From Lamellibrachia columna (lineage: Eukaryota > Annelida > Polychaeta > Sabellida > Siboglinidae): a DNA stretch of 64,000 bases. The stretch is from assembly GCA_963662155.1 (NCBI GenBank), contig OY759265.1, positions 10,179,693-10,243,692 on the forward strand. Direction: 5' to 3'. The notes beneath the pieces are model-generated. The model was not told where the DNA came from, made no database searches, and worked only from the letters and a program-made list of their open reading frames with translations. The translations under genes and the position numbers were made by a program. This document shows positions 1 to 14,100 of the stretch, one piece after another; the first letter of the stretch is position 1, and each line of letters begins with the position of its first letter.

Positions 1-161
1 TTCAGTGGCATTTATGTCCTTACCTACTGATTCTATACATATTATATACGCATACACACATACAAAATATACACACATACAAAACATACATACATCCACA
101 CACACAAATGTTATAATATTATTGTTTACACTGCATTGTTACTTACCAGTAAATGTCACCC

Positions 162-3027
162 TCAATCGCTGCTGTCATCGAGAGCTTCCACAGTGATGTC
201 AGCTGAATTTTTACAGGTGCTTCCTTTGCATACACCACAAACAGAAGTGCACTCAAGTCCATTCTTTCTGCAACTATATCGCAGCGAATTGCAGTTTTTC
301 TTGCAGTTACAATGGATGACCCACAGCAAATGGGCTGGTACTGCTGGGAGGTCAGTCATCTTCGGAACATGGCAGTTGTCTTTGACAATCCAGCCCCAGT
401 CCGTGGCTTTGAAAGTTTTCTTGGATCCTTTCCACTGTTGGATCTGATGGTAGTTCTTGAGGTAGGGGGTAGATTTTTTCCCTGTACGTAAGCTGCACTT
501 GATGCTACCTTTTCAATGAAGCGTTTGTACCGCAAATCATAAAGGTTTTCTCCAATGTTGCTACCATGAATACATACAATAGCCTGTTCTCTAGCAGTAA
601 CCAATTCTTCAACTGTTGGTGTTGCTGATTCGAACACCTGTGCTTGCTTCCTGAAGTGTTCGTTAGTCATAGCCTTCTTCAGCTGTGGCCTTACCAATCC
701 CGTATATGCGTGATTTGGTATCACATCCTAGGAAACCGTGTAAGAAGAGCATATGACTGCACACAGCTGGGCCCAGTGTTTCTGTGAGACCTGATGTTCC
801 AGATCTTGACTGTGTTGTGTTCTGTTTAGGCTCTGACATTAAGAATACACCAAAGGGTTCCTGTCGAAAGTGGTAACACAGCAGCACTAGCAAATCGGTG
901 TCTTCACCAATTAGGATAGTGTCGATTTTGTTCGATGAGTTCAGTGCTGTTTTAACGATCATTAGATCAGCGTCCTCGTTTGCATGAAAACAACAGCACC
1001 CAGCTTTTGCAAGCTCTTTGCTCAGTATGTTTATGAATCGTTGCTGGTTTTCTCTGTTGGCCAGAAATTCCTCCTTCTTTATCTGCAATCACATGTCACT
1101 TGTGAAGTGAACTGCTGTTGAAGCACATCTGCGTGTTCGCCTTTTGTGGGTCATGTCCTTTGTTGATGTTCCAGCTTCGTAGTCAACAGTGGCAATACCG
1201 TACTGTCTTCGCACATACATGATGTATTGTGTGCATATGTCACTAGGTAGCACCTCGATGCCATGTAATCCGATGCATAAGTGATCCTCCATCGAGAACA
1301 TACTGCACTTCTCCACAGTTGGGTGGATCTTGGGGATGGTCTCCAAGCAGATTCCACATGGTGTCAGCAAGGAGGGATTTATTGGCAAGTCACATCATCC
1401 CAGGTTCTTCGAACAAAGCAGGTGGATAACTACATAGTTCGTGCTTCAGGACCAAAGGCAGTTCATCACATCTTTCTCCTACTAACAGAAGGTGCTGGAA
1501 GAGGAGTTGAGAATCAATTTTTACGCCTTCATTGAACTTCACGCATGTTTTATCATTCAGTGTGATGGCTTGCTGTTTCCTTCTGAATGTATAGCCCAAG
1601 ATGCTTTCTCCGATCATCGATTCAAGGATCTGAGATCCTATTTCATTTACCGACACCGATCGTCAGTGAATGGATTCCTGCTCTGCAGACATTTCAACAG
1701 CTCTTCTGTGTCTTTGGAGTCCTGTGTTGTGTTGTAGGTTACCGCAGTGAGGTCTTGCAGGGCACAATTAACTTCAGCACAGGCAGGCATTGACAGAAGC
1801 CAGACAAGCCTCTGAATCTTAGTCAGTCCACGCCCACGCGTTAAACCGCCTGTTGTCTTCACACTTCGCATCAACACTTGCTCGATAACTAAATCCGATG
1901 AAAGGCCTGCCCAGTAACAATCACTCCTGCGGATTACATGTTTCCCGAGTTTGAAGCTCATGTGAACATGAGGGTGTTGACTCTCCAACTCCATAGTGTT
2001 GTTTAGGTACACATATGCAGACTTGCCGTACAATGTGTGTCCAGCAGCTAGGAGGTATGGAAGCATCTCACGAACATTGTGTAGATGCAGGTCCCAATTG
2101 CCTGTTCGTTCTGCTTTGATGAAGCTTCTGAGTATGTCCATCATGTCCATATACTGCAACCACAAACAGCAGTGCGCGATTGCTTCAAGGTTTCTTTCTG
2201 CCTTTCGATCATGTGTCTGATTCTACACAGCACATCAGCTGAGCATACCTCCTCAATCGTTTTGTCCAAAGACATCAAACTGTCAAACAAACTAGCGGCT
2301 TCTTTTAAATCTCCATTGCTGACAGCTGTACTGGCAGGTGGGTCGTTTGTCGCTCCCTGTGTGCCATCATGTGGTCTGTCAAGTGCATCTGTGCCTAGCA
2401 GTGGAGAGTTGTATGCCATTGCAATGAGCATGCCGTTTAGCGCTGCATCCAAAAACATATGACCACGGACAGCACATGATATAGCCTTGCCAGTTAGCAT
2501 ATTGTCGACAGCATTGCTTGTGTAGATTACCTCCAGTAGTTCTTTCAGGCCAGAACCAGCCATCAAGTGGCCAATGCAGCCAAGAAAGCTCATTTCCATG
2601 TGCAGACCACCGAGTCTGAGGACAATTTCACATGAATCACTTGACTGTGCTTCCCTTGACACAATCAAAATGGTTTTCCACCATAGAGGTTGATCGAACA
2701 TTAAGATTGGCGTTACTTCCATTCGTTTAGCTTGGGCATATATGAATTTGAGCATAGAGTAAATGCATGTCAGATCACTAGGGTCCATATCAGTCATCAG
2801 CAGGAATTTTGTGGTTGATGGTTCTGGGTGCAGTCCATGCTGGACATGTTGCATGACACCAGACCAGCATGGTCTGTGTGAACGTAGCAGTAGAGACGTT
2901 TTCCAAAGCAAATCAACGTTGGAAGTTGCATCTTCGACATCCACTTTGCGTAGTCTCTGATAGACGAGGCCATTGATTGAAGCATCAGTTTCACTGAAGT
3001 AGTGGATGTTGATGTGCCCAACAGCAA
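162..3027 (-). pseudogene. Degraded PIN-like / CXC-domain ORF, multicopy-element relic
   Basis: Read on the minus strand, a run of protein-like segments continues from about 3027 down to 162, but it changes frame at least five times (near 2940, 2150, 1650, 1390 and 700) and has an in-frame TGA at 1091-1089. The pieces look like one family: a long N-terminal part (2944-1390), then a PIN/FEN-like stretch with 'ILIGEDTDLLVLLCYH' near 930-880, then 'HGFLGCDTKS..GIGKA' near 745-690, and a C-terminal Cys-rich CXC-like cluster (C-x-KNGLECTSVC-x2-C, 290-210). Proteins with the GEDTDLL and GCDT-S motifs and a tesmin/TSO1-like tail are, from memory, abundant in invertebrate genomes as multicopy ORFs. 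I see no terminal repeats. The shifts mean a pseudogene, unless the assembly is poor here. Function unknown. It probably lies in an upstream intron of the PDZ gene, antisense. Confidence 0.7.
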
Positions 3028-4625
3028 CTAGGTCTTCAGCACTTACAGTAACTCTAGGAATTGGTGTGTGCAGGTCTTGATGCCTGGCGAAACGGCTGCA
3101 ATAATGCCTATCCCATGGAAGGTATTCATTTCATTGGGGGTTCGATGTTATGGTCCACATTATCTGCTACAAACTGCTCAAAATGACCCTATGCGCAGCC
3201 AGGAATTTTTCCCCTCATATTTTGCTGACTGTCCACAAAATAAACAATATTCTTTGTAATCAAACGGGGTTGTAATCAAACGGGGTTGCTTCAGATCGAA
3301 GTGAACGACGTTTACTTGTTTTCTGTTATGTTTACTTGCGCCGAGTTAATTCTCCATGGATTGCAGTGGTTTCTATGACAATCTTGATGCCCCGTCTGAC
3401 CGGAAATGGCACGGATGCTGATCCCACGTTTTTTTGTTAGCCTCATTGACACCATCACATCCTTTCTGTCGCAAACTTATTGTTAGATACCCGTCATTTA
3501 AGGACTCGTCATACAAAACACACAAGTCCATTGTCAAATATACGCGCGTCGAAATGAAACGATAAAAATTATAACCTGAAACTGAACATCAAAAAGGTGT
3601 AGGCATCTATAAGATCCTCATGCAGTGCGGAAAAAAATTTTTAATAATGACAACATACATACGTGCAATTGATTGTTTATTAATTGATAAATTATTTTGC
3701 TTACATTAATTTTTACTAATAACACATATCAAAACTAGTATCGAGTGTGGGTGTATAAACTAGAGCACTCCAGATAGCTACCCTACGCCCAATGACAGCT
3801 CAAAATCAAGGTTCACTGTGTTTAAAATGTGACCTTCACCTAGTAATTAATGAAGTTAAACTTCTGATATATTGTTGGATAGATTAATCCATTACCTTTC
3901 CAATGGTATGCATCAAGTATATGAAATGCGCAAAGAAAATACAAAACATAACCTAACTAATGCTTACCCCTACATTTCACTATGCCAAAAAGTGACCAGC
4001 AGCGACTTTCGACCACTTGTCTTATCGTGGATTTCGGTGGACTTTTTTTCTGGTAATGTAGTACTAACTAAAAATGCTATCATAATTACTATTGCAATTT
4101 GTTTGAGGTTGACTCTCTTTTGGGCGTGGATTGACTGGACTGTCAAAGCTTGCAATAGACCACCCGTCTTTAGACACCACTTGTTAATTCCTTGAGTGGA
4201 TTGATGTTCTGGTTTCTTGGAATGTGATATTTGACATAATTACCTGTGAGAAACTTGTTTCAGAACGCACATCAAACAAGTTTCTTGAGAGGTACTTATG
4301 TTAACTGTCTTTTACAGACTATTCTCTCATAGTATCTGTAAACTGTGAAATTCCTCTCTACCTCTCACTCTCTCCACCTGTTGTTAGAGACCATTCTCTC
4401 AGTTTCTTTTTCTCAGTGTCTATCTGTTGTAAGAAACCACCTGTCCTATGATATTTTGCCTCACAGCTATGCAAGAAAAAGTCTTAAGGTGTACATACAG
4501 AGGTCATGACAATGAACCTTCATTCTGAAATTGGAATTCCATTCCTAAAACAAGTTCTCTCAGTTTCAGTCAAAGATTGAATTGCATAGACAAGACAGAA
4601 TTGTAAAAGCAAGTTTTTTCTGCAG
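3028..4625. other. No gene seen; intron or upstream flank of the PDZ gene
   Basis: No exon with matching splice sites and phase was found. A 16-bp unit (tgtaatcaaacggggt) is duplicated around 3254-3285. The longest open frame (3872-4195, plus) has no recognisable protein similarity and no splice context. The next supported exon starts at 4626. Confidence 0.5.
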
Positions 4626-5176
4626 GATGACCCGGAAACACTGCTCACAGCAGAGAGGTTGGAGACGCGCAGTCAAAAAGATGTCATTGTCCCAGAACAA
4701 AAGGTTTGTTTGTCAGATAGTCAATTGTCTCTGCCTGGATGACTGTGAAACAGCTAGTACAATCAATTCATGTCCAGCACTGGCACAGAAACAGACTTGT
4801 TTTGCACATGAGTAAAAGTCGACCCTGACATACTACTACGTAACCGTGAGGATTATTTCTTGATCAAGTTTGCAGCTTCATGAAGGTACAGGGATGGTAG
4901 CAACCTCTCAGTCAGTGTTATAAATGTAATCAGGTGGATGTGTAACATTAAACATTCTCATACTTTCGACAATACTGGTATGGCATTTGTATAGTGCTCT
5001 TTTCGCTGGTGTTTTCGTACACTAATGATGCTATAAATAGATAGGTTGCCGTGTTTCAGGAAGTCGAGAATGAACCCAAGATTGAACCCAAGAATGCGTC
5101 ACCGGCCGACAGTCACGTAAACAACTCGACAAGCACAAACGTCACAAGGGACACTCGTACCGTCATGCTACAAAAG
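4626..5176 (+). CDS. MPDZ: PDZ gene exons 1-2 (linker, in-window numbering)
   Basis: Exon 4626-4703 (26 codons, acidic, '[17 protein letters not shown]') follows tgcag and precedes gtttgt. Exon 5060-5176 (39 codons) is Asn/Ser/Thr-rich and ends 'RTVMLQK', the usual first beta strand of a PDZ domain. Neither is obvious from ORF length. Both are supported by splice sites, phase 0 continuity and the join to the PDZ exon at 6077. The first is the less certain of the two. Confidence 0.75.
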
Positions 5177-8100
5177 GTCAACTATACATAGCAACTATCT
5201 CCTGTAGTTCACACCTAGTCCACTGACGTCTTTGGCATGGAGCTAATTTGTGCTTTATCAGTTCGGTATATTTAAGAAATCTTCTGCGATGTGGAAGACG
5301 CAGTCATACGTAACATGACTAAGTAATGAGGCCGTCAGTAAGGTGACCTTCAAATCTGTTTCTCCAGATTAGCATTTTCTGCACGTTGACTTTCCAAATT
5401 CCTAAATTGAAATGTAACTGATATCCAGTATAAATTAGTTTATGGTTTATTTAATGTGTATGTCCCAGGCGTGTTTCTTTTACAATGTGTATCTTCAAAC
5501 TGAAATAACCAGTTTGCCGACTACAAAATTTTATTTAACTCTTCACATTGACTCCCAGAATGCTGTAATACATTCTGGCACTGACAAGGCTGCATGTTCT
5601 TGCCAGATTTCCTGTATTCAATACTGATTTTTTGGTATATGGCCGTATCCTGTTTTATACTGATTTGTATCAAATGGAAAAATTGTGATCCTTTGTTAAC
5701 CAGACAAGTATAAAATTTAATTATAGTGGTCGAAGCACAAATACTTTGATGCTAGGTATATTTGTAGCGAAACCTAATGGATTTTGTTTGATGTAGGTAT
5801 ATTTTGTAGCCTGATAGATGGCGACACTGAACCATTTCTGGAAAAACCTAGCGGATTTTGTTTGATGTAGGTATATTTCACAGCCTGACAGATGGTGATA
5901 CTCGATCGGAAAAGGAATGCTAAAGGCCGACTAACCAATGAAAATTTTTTATATGGCTTTATACAGCATGTCACATCAAATATATAGATTTCAACAAAAG
6001 AAATGTGCCAGTTCTTTTTTTGTGTCATTTACTCATGGTTATTGTCCATGCCAATATTTTTTTGTTTCTTGTGCAGACTTCAAGAGGTCTTGGCATTGAG
6101 GTGCGGGATAGCAGCTCTGATGGCCGGCCCGGCATCTTTGTGAAGGCCCTCACCCCAAAGGGTGCTGCAGCCCTGGTGAGTAGTCTCAGGGAGCGTTTGT
6201 GGGATGACCATAGGTCACTTATTCCAGTCCCTATGGGAACAACTGTTTGCTAGTTCATTGTCGCAACCAAAATGTCTTAAACAGAAATTGGACAAAATGT
6301 AAAAACCATTCAGATGTAAATCTGAGCATGTTGTGGCTTATTGTACAGGTTGGTTGTCACAATTATTGTACAGGTTGGTTGTCACAATTCAGTCAGTTTA
6401 AAATTAAACACTGACATTACAGTTAGAGCCATTATTATATTATGCATCAGGATATTTCAGGTCAAATTATTAAAATCTTATACTGCCAACAAATCCTTAT
6501 TGCTTTTTCATATTTTAACATACATATTGTTCTTAATGTGATTTTGGTGAATAATCTTGTAATACTTTCTTCAATTATGTGTGTAAGACCCGACAATGTG
6601 GAGTGAATGGAATCGCAGTTGACTTCATTGTGTTCCTCTCTGTGGTAACAACAGGGACAGTTGTCTTAATAGTGTGTGTTCATCTTCAGAGTGGACAGTT
6701 GTCAGTGGGTGACCAGCTGGTGGCCATAGGTAACCAGACCCTTGAAGGTGTCACACTAAGCAAGGTAAACATAGAAACCAGTGACAATGCACACTTATTA
6801 ATTATAAATAAATAGTTAGATTATAAGGCCATTTGAACATGTGAGGTGGTCAGAATTCAATGTGTATGTTTTTATTTGCTGGTCCTAATCCATTGAATCT
6901 GCAGTTGGTTTAACCCCAATTAATTCTCTCCTGTGTTGGGCGTTTCCATAGATATTGATTGTACATCCGTTGTTCGCTCTCATATTGATATTTGTTACAC
7001 ATTGATGGTATCTCTGTGAATATTCACTTACCTGTTTAGCACTCTAGATAAACAGGCTTAGACAGTTGCCTTTCATGCATGTAGCCTTTTGTTAATGGCC
7101 TGTAATTGCTTGTTATTGCATTGGCTAATGGCGCGGCACGGTAGACGCTGCCACACAGGCAGGAAGACATCTTGATTAACTTCCTGCGTTCGTCGAGTCT
7201 CGGCCAAGTTGCCTCAAAACAGTCAGCGTAGTTGTATCTTACTTGGGAAGCATGACATTCTGAAATCATCACTCTGTCATTTGTGACATTGAAAGATTCT
7301 TCAGTGCAGATTATTTCCTTTTGCTGTTAGACGTTGTGTGTGCATGGGGTGGCACTCCATGTCTTCCCATGCACAGGTATTATGTGCATGGGGTGGCACT
7401 CCATGTCTTCCCATGCACAGGTATTATGTGCATGGGGTGGCACTCCATGTCTTCCCATGCACAAGTATTGTGTACATGGGGTGGCACACAATGTCTTCCC
7501 ATGCACAAGTATTGTGTGCATGGGGTGGCACTCCATGTCTTCCCATGCACAGGTATTGGGTGGCACTCCATGTCTTCCCATGCACAGGTATTGTGTGCAT
7601 TGGGTGGCACTCCATGTCTTCCCATGCAAAAATATTGTGTGCATGGGGTGGCACACAATGTCTTCCCATACACAAGTATTGTGTGCATGGGGTGGCACTC
7701 CATGTCTTCCCATGCAAAAATATTGTATGCATGGGGTGGCACTCTGTGTCTTCCCATACACAGGTATTGTGTGCATGGTGTCCGATGCAACTATGACCAC
7801 TGGTTATGTGGATTGTGTTACCACGGTAGGGCATCCATCCAGTTAAGTTCTTTATCTGTCGCCAAATCTCGGGAAGAAAACATTTATAAATTTGTTCAGA
7901 GACTGTGTCAACGTAATAATGGGCAGGCTCGGAGCACCATATTGATGTGTCTCGAAAAGCAAAAAAGTAATTGAAGGTTTCAGAATAAGTTATTGAAAGT
8001 GTTATTTACTTTTGAGTAGCTATGTACATTGGAATTCCACTTTACCTTGATCTTAAAATAACAAGGTTAATTTCTAACGAGAAATCAGCTGCACCAGTGA

Positions 8101-11100
8101 GAACAGCAGCACTGTGTACACTGTGTACACTGTGTAAACTGTGTACATTGTGTACACTGACATTTAATGAATACAACATTAATAGGGGCCACAGATGGTA
8201 ATCATCTCTGCTTCTTCTTCACTTGCCAAGTCGAGAAGATCGTAATGTTGTTTGGCTCCCCTTATTGCTCGTGACTACGCCTGTGGTGTTGTCAGGTATG
8301 TCTTGATGACAGGCGTGTGTCATTGCAATTTACCATGTGAGTGGTCGGCAGTTAATGTGAAGCACATGCGACGACCTGGTTGTCTTGGTTCATTTCACCT
8401 CGACGCAGGTGAAATCATCATCAAATATCCCATCAGTGTTAGGGTAGTATGACAGGGGTTGACTAGAGCAATGCTGGCCTGGGTGGAGAGACGAGGAGGA
8501 TGTTTGGAGTTCAGGGGGTTAGTGGGATAAAAAGGGTGATAGAAGGACGATGGCCCAGGGGAGGAGATGAGAATGGAAGAATGTGAAAGAGGGACCAGGT
8601 TGGGATATACAGGGCATATGAAGAGAATGGATGAAGGCAGGTTGCCACAGTTGCAGCATGTCTCTATCCGCTCTCTCTAGCAAGCTGAATGTGTCAAAAC
8701 AGGTCTTTTTGCCAGACATCTGATCGAGACAGCTCGGTTAATCTGTCATCCTCCGCTAGTGGCACAAGTCACAACCTACACCACTGAACATTGTCCTTTG
8801 TCAATCCTCTGCTCACGTTGCCACATCTCGGGCAGTGACATCGGGATGTGGTATGACTAGATGCCTCTGGGGTCTGCCATCTTCCCTGTATTGTAAACTA
8901 TTTAAAGGTACCAAGTTGGGAATGTAATTTTGTAGTTGTTAATCATATGCCCATCACGTGATCACGTGTATATCTGACCCCAATGAACTATGTCCACAGG
9001 TATTGGAAGTTATTGATAGTTGTTCATGAGTTTACTGAACAGCAAGGTGATAGTCATCAATATACAATGGTAAAATAGGATACAAAAACTGTGGTTCATT
9101 AAAATACATTTGGAAAGTGAGTCTGTTAGAATAGATGTATCTTATACTCTATAACATGATTTTACAATAAAAACAATCAGATTTTGTACCTTTTATTTCC
9201 TCCCCAAAATGGCTAAATGCATCTAAGATCTGACAGTTTCCGTGTACTGTAAGTTTTGCAATATTTCTCTGCAACCTTCTGGGTAAGTAAGACATGCATT
9301 GCTGTGTTGTAGGCCCTGGAACTGTTGAAGCAGAGCCAGGGTAGCATACAGTTGACCATAGAGAAGGTAGTTGACACGTCGGCCAGCAGCAAGCAGGCCA
9401 ATGGCCAGTACAACAGCAAGCACCCCATGTCACATGACAGACTCGCCACAGGTGAGACCAAACCTCTATCTACATAGCTGTGGTGACATAATAGAGAAAT
9501 CATTTTGATTAATAATTGTACAGTCATGGTAATGCCGACATTTATAATTAAATGTTATGATTGTTATGAGAATACAATTATTTTCCCTTCACTTTAGTAG
9601 GTAAATGAATATGTATTATAGTACATGGACTTTTTTACTGTATGACAACGAGATCGATACACATGATCTTCTATCAGTTTGATTTTGCATCTTCCAGATT
9701 AACATAATTTTCAAAATATAATTTTCTATACGGTGCACTGTTTTGTTTGTAAAGTACAATTGTGGACAAAGGTATCTTATTTCTTTTTGTAGAAGTTTCT
9801 GTTTCTTGTAACTATGGTGAGCTGCATTTAAAAAGTACACTGTATAGCTGTTTATTTTATTGATTACATCAACAACATCAGTAACAGAATGTGATGTGAC
9901 CTTTGCATCTGTTTATTCCTAGCCATTGTGGCAACAGCTGTTGCGATGTCACAATTCAGACGTCAACGTTTTTATTTGCAATCCATATTGTTGTGATAAA
10001 AAGAGTACTATTGATATTATTTTATATTTAATTCGTTATTGAAATCAATATGGGTGTTATTTGAAAGCTGGATAAACACTGACAATGCTTTTTATAATGG
10101 CAGAGTAATGTTCAGCATTTATTCAGCTTGTGGCTAACTAAGTGTGATGGGTTTGCTTTGATCAACTCAGTGTGAATTCCATGACCAGTAAGGGATGATC
10201 TTAATACATTGATATACGACACGGGACCGATGTCATTTAACCTCAGACTTATCCTCCCATGTTATCTCGTACTCGCCAGGTGGCACTTCAGTCATTAGAG
10301 CACAAAACTGCCTGCATGCACTCGAAGTCAACACCTCTAGGAACTGTAAAAATAAACAATGTTCTTTGGAAAAAGTACAACACTAAATGAAACATCTGCT
10401 TAACCACCATGAAACCAATTTTGAGATAATCCCTAAACTGTAGGATGCATTATTTAATTTGTTTAGTCAGCTTTCTAAGTTGATGATTCACACCAGGTAT
10501 GCTGTTTATGTGTACACATAAAAGCCAGACTTAGTCTGCGACACTGTCTGTGCTTCCCAGCCCGTCATAGAATCTTGCAGCAGAGCAGCCAAATGTCTTA
10601 TTGATTATGGCTGATGAGCCGCGTTTCCATCGATAATATGTCGATCTAATTCAGTTGTGCGGCCTCTGATTTTGCTGCTAATTTGCCACTTGCCGACTTC
10701 CTCCTGTCGCTGATGTGAAAGTGTTAAAACTAATGTAGCATTAAAGTAATTACCCACTGTCAGGCGACTACAGATTGCTACGGGAGTCATACAGGCCCTC
10801 TTCGCTGCTAGGGTCACACAGGCCCTCATTCCTGCATGGTCATACAGGCCTTCATTACTGCTGGGGCCACACACACCCTCATTGCTACTGGGGCCACACA
10901 CACCCTCATTGCTACTGGGGCCACACACACCCTCATTGCTACTGGGGCCACACACACCCTCATTGCTACTGGGGTCACACACACCCTCATTGCTACTGGG
11001 GTCACACGAGGCCTCGTTGCTACTGGGGTCACAAAACCTATCCCCCAATCCTATCCCTGTTTCATTGACAGACCCGAATGCGCTGTGTCCCACCTCCCAC

Positions 11101-14100
11101 TCAACCTGCGATGTAGAGCAACAGGAGGATCCTGCCACGTGTCCCATCATCCCCGGCCAGGAGATTGTCATACAGATTGAGAAGGGGAAGTCAGGGCTTG
11201 GACTGAGTATTGTTGGAGGAGCCGACACACTCCTGGTAGGTGCAGGGTCTTCTTATTGAGTTCTCTCGTGTTAGACATGTTATGCTATGTAATGAGGTAA
11301 TATTGGGTTCTTATGTAATGTTGACTTATCATACCCATTTCCACTGGTGGTTTACGACAGATCTGTGGTATTCGTTATTTGATTCCCGGCAATATGTTCC
11401 TGCAAGCTTTGTAATAAACTCTTGTGACCACAACAGTATAACTCAAGCCACTGTCATACACATTAATTCAGGTTATTAATTTCACTACTACAACCCTCAT
11501 TTAACATTTGAAAGGCATGTTATTTAATGCTTTCTTTAATGTATTTATTATGCCCTTTTATATGTACATTATATCAGGAACCAAGTACCATGATGCTGGC
11601 TGGCTTTCTGCACGACAAAACACACCATAATCGTCCACCAAGATAATTGGACCCACTCTTTAGCTGAATTGAGTTCTTTTTTTTAAGATTGAACATTCAT
11701 GTGAACAATGAACGTTTGCTTCAGGGAGCAATCATTATTCATGAAGTATATGAAGAGGGAGCAGCTGCTAAAGATAGCCGCCTGTGGGCCGGAGACCAGA
11801 TCCTGGAGGTGAGTTGGTGTGCCAACTACAAGTAAAGCATACTAAGTCAACTTTCCAGTAATCGATCAGACAAACATTTTTGGTTTGAAACAACAACGGT
11901 CAGAAATTAGTAAACCGTAAGTTGTCATGCAGTAAGTTGTGGGAGATGGCAGCTCTTGAAATTAGACAATTTTAGGGGATATGATTGCTTTTTGTGGAAT
12001 AGCTACATCTGCAGGACCAATGAAAATAAACCGGGTACTTGACGAATCATATATTTTACATATGCGTTTTAACCCACCAGGTGAACGGGGAGGACCTGCG
12101 TGATGCCACGCATGAGCGAGCGATCCAGGTGCTGCGAGAGACGCCGTCCACTGTGTGCATGCTGGTGTTCCGTGACGAGTCAGTGTTGCGTGACGAGGAC
12201 ATCTATGACGTGTTCACAGTGGATTTGATGAAGAAGCCTGGTCGTGGCCTTGGCATCAGCATTGTGGGACGGCGCAACGACACCGGCATATTCATTTCGG
12301 ACGTGGTGAGTGTGCCTATAGCAAATGTCTCAAATGTAGTTGTAGTTGTAGCACAGGCGGAAATTTGCAAAATAAGATTGTGCCTAGTAATTATTCGAAA
12401 ACAATGATAAAGTTTGTACATTATTGTTGGATTTGTTTGCATACAGTTTATTTACAATGTAATTATAATTTTTGTGTGAAATGTCATGCCATTGTAATGT
12501 ATTTCTGGTGAATCGTCAACACTCGGATGTTAACTTGTAATTATAATGCTGACAAACAAACATAATAATAATAATATATAAAATATTTCTACTGCACTAA
12601 AATCCTCGGGAGACCCAAGCTTGGCAGCACACCAAAACAAAAGGGGTTAAGCAGTTCATAATCAATAAGCAGTTTCAGTTGTAAACAGTTGGATTGGTAC
12701 TCTGGGGAGCTATGGAGGATAAGCAAGTTTAAACAGGTGGGTTTTCAGTTTATGGCGAAATGTTGTTATATTTCCTACAGACTTAACACTAACAGGGAGG
12801 GAGTTCCACAGAGTCGGTGCAGCAACTGAAAAAGTTCTATTTCCAACATTTGTCTTAACACTGGGAACAAAAAGTAGATTAAAATAAGATGATCGAAGTT
12901 GTCTGGGCTGTCTTGCAGGAGTGAACAGTGAATGTAAATATGCTGGTTGCTTGGATGAAAGTGCTTGATAGGTAATTGTACAGATCTTTAAAATATTGCG
13001 ATATCAGACAGGGAGCCAATGCTATGATTTAAGAAGTGATACCGAGTGAGAGAAATGAGGAAACCGGGTAACTACCCTTGCCAAACAATTTGCACATGTT
13101 GAAGTTTCAAGATGTCTTTGAAAGCAATATTATGATAAAGGGAATTGTAATAATCAAGTCTACTGCTAACAAGAACATTTGCAATAATTTTGGGAACAGC
13201 AAAAGACATAACAGCAAATACGACGAAGGTCATGAATATGATAAAAGCAGCATAAAATGTTTGCAAATTTTTTTAATATGCTATCTAAAATTTTTATTAT
13301 TATCAAAGGTGACTCCTTTAAATTCCATGCTGAGATGGCCGGTAGTCTGCATGTGTTGTGGTTTAGTGGCATTTGGCAGTTTTAATAAGTTTTATTCATT
13401 CAAAATTATGGAGGTGTAATTTGGTGATGAACATATTTATGGGTACATGCACGCACATACACGCACGCACGCATGCATGCACACACTTACATGCACACAC
13501 AATGTATACATACATACATACATATACAGATGCATTCTTGCACACTCAAATGTACACAAACACAGGTATTGTCATTTTTGGTTATGTTACTAGTGAAGTT
13601 AGCTTGATTTTTAATGTCATATTATTGTTCTACAAAATGTGAGAGAATGCTAAGCTATCTGACTATGTGGCTTTGTGATAGTGGCCTCTGACCGTGAGTT
13701 GTTGCTGCAGGTGAAGGGCGGCGTGGCTGACGCAGATGGCCGTCTGATGCAGGGCGACCAGATTCTGTCTGTTAATGGCGAGGACATGAGGGACGTGTCT
13801 CAGGAGCACGCAGCAGCCGTCCTCAAGGTGGGAGCGTAGCAATGGGTCACATCATTCATAACAATAATATATGGTCTTGTATAGCACCAGACTCTGGGGT
13901 GAATGAAATGCTTTGAAATGTCACTAGATGTTAATGGGGGTTAACAGCTGTTATTTTAGCATCGTACGTTGATGCATTTGTCTCAGAAACATAGTTTCCA
14001 ATTATAGATCATAAGGGTGCTTACTTCAAGCACATACATCATACAGTCAAGTTAGTGTGTGTGTGCGTGCGTGCGTGTTTACGTGTGTGTGTGTTTGTGC

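Noticed and set aside
1089..1091. In-frame TGA as selenocysteine or readthrough
   Set aside because: The same ORF has several frame shifts, so simple decay explains the stop.
7321..7974. 217-codon ORF and several antisense ORFs over the 44-bp repeat
   Set aside because: Five overlapping open frames on two strands arise from the repeat itself. There is no splice or domain support.
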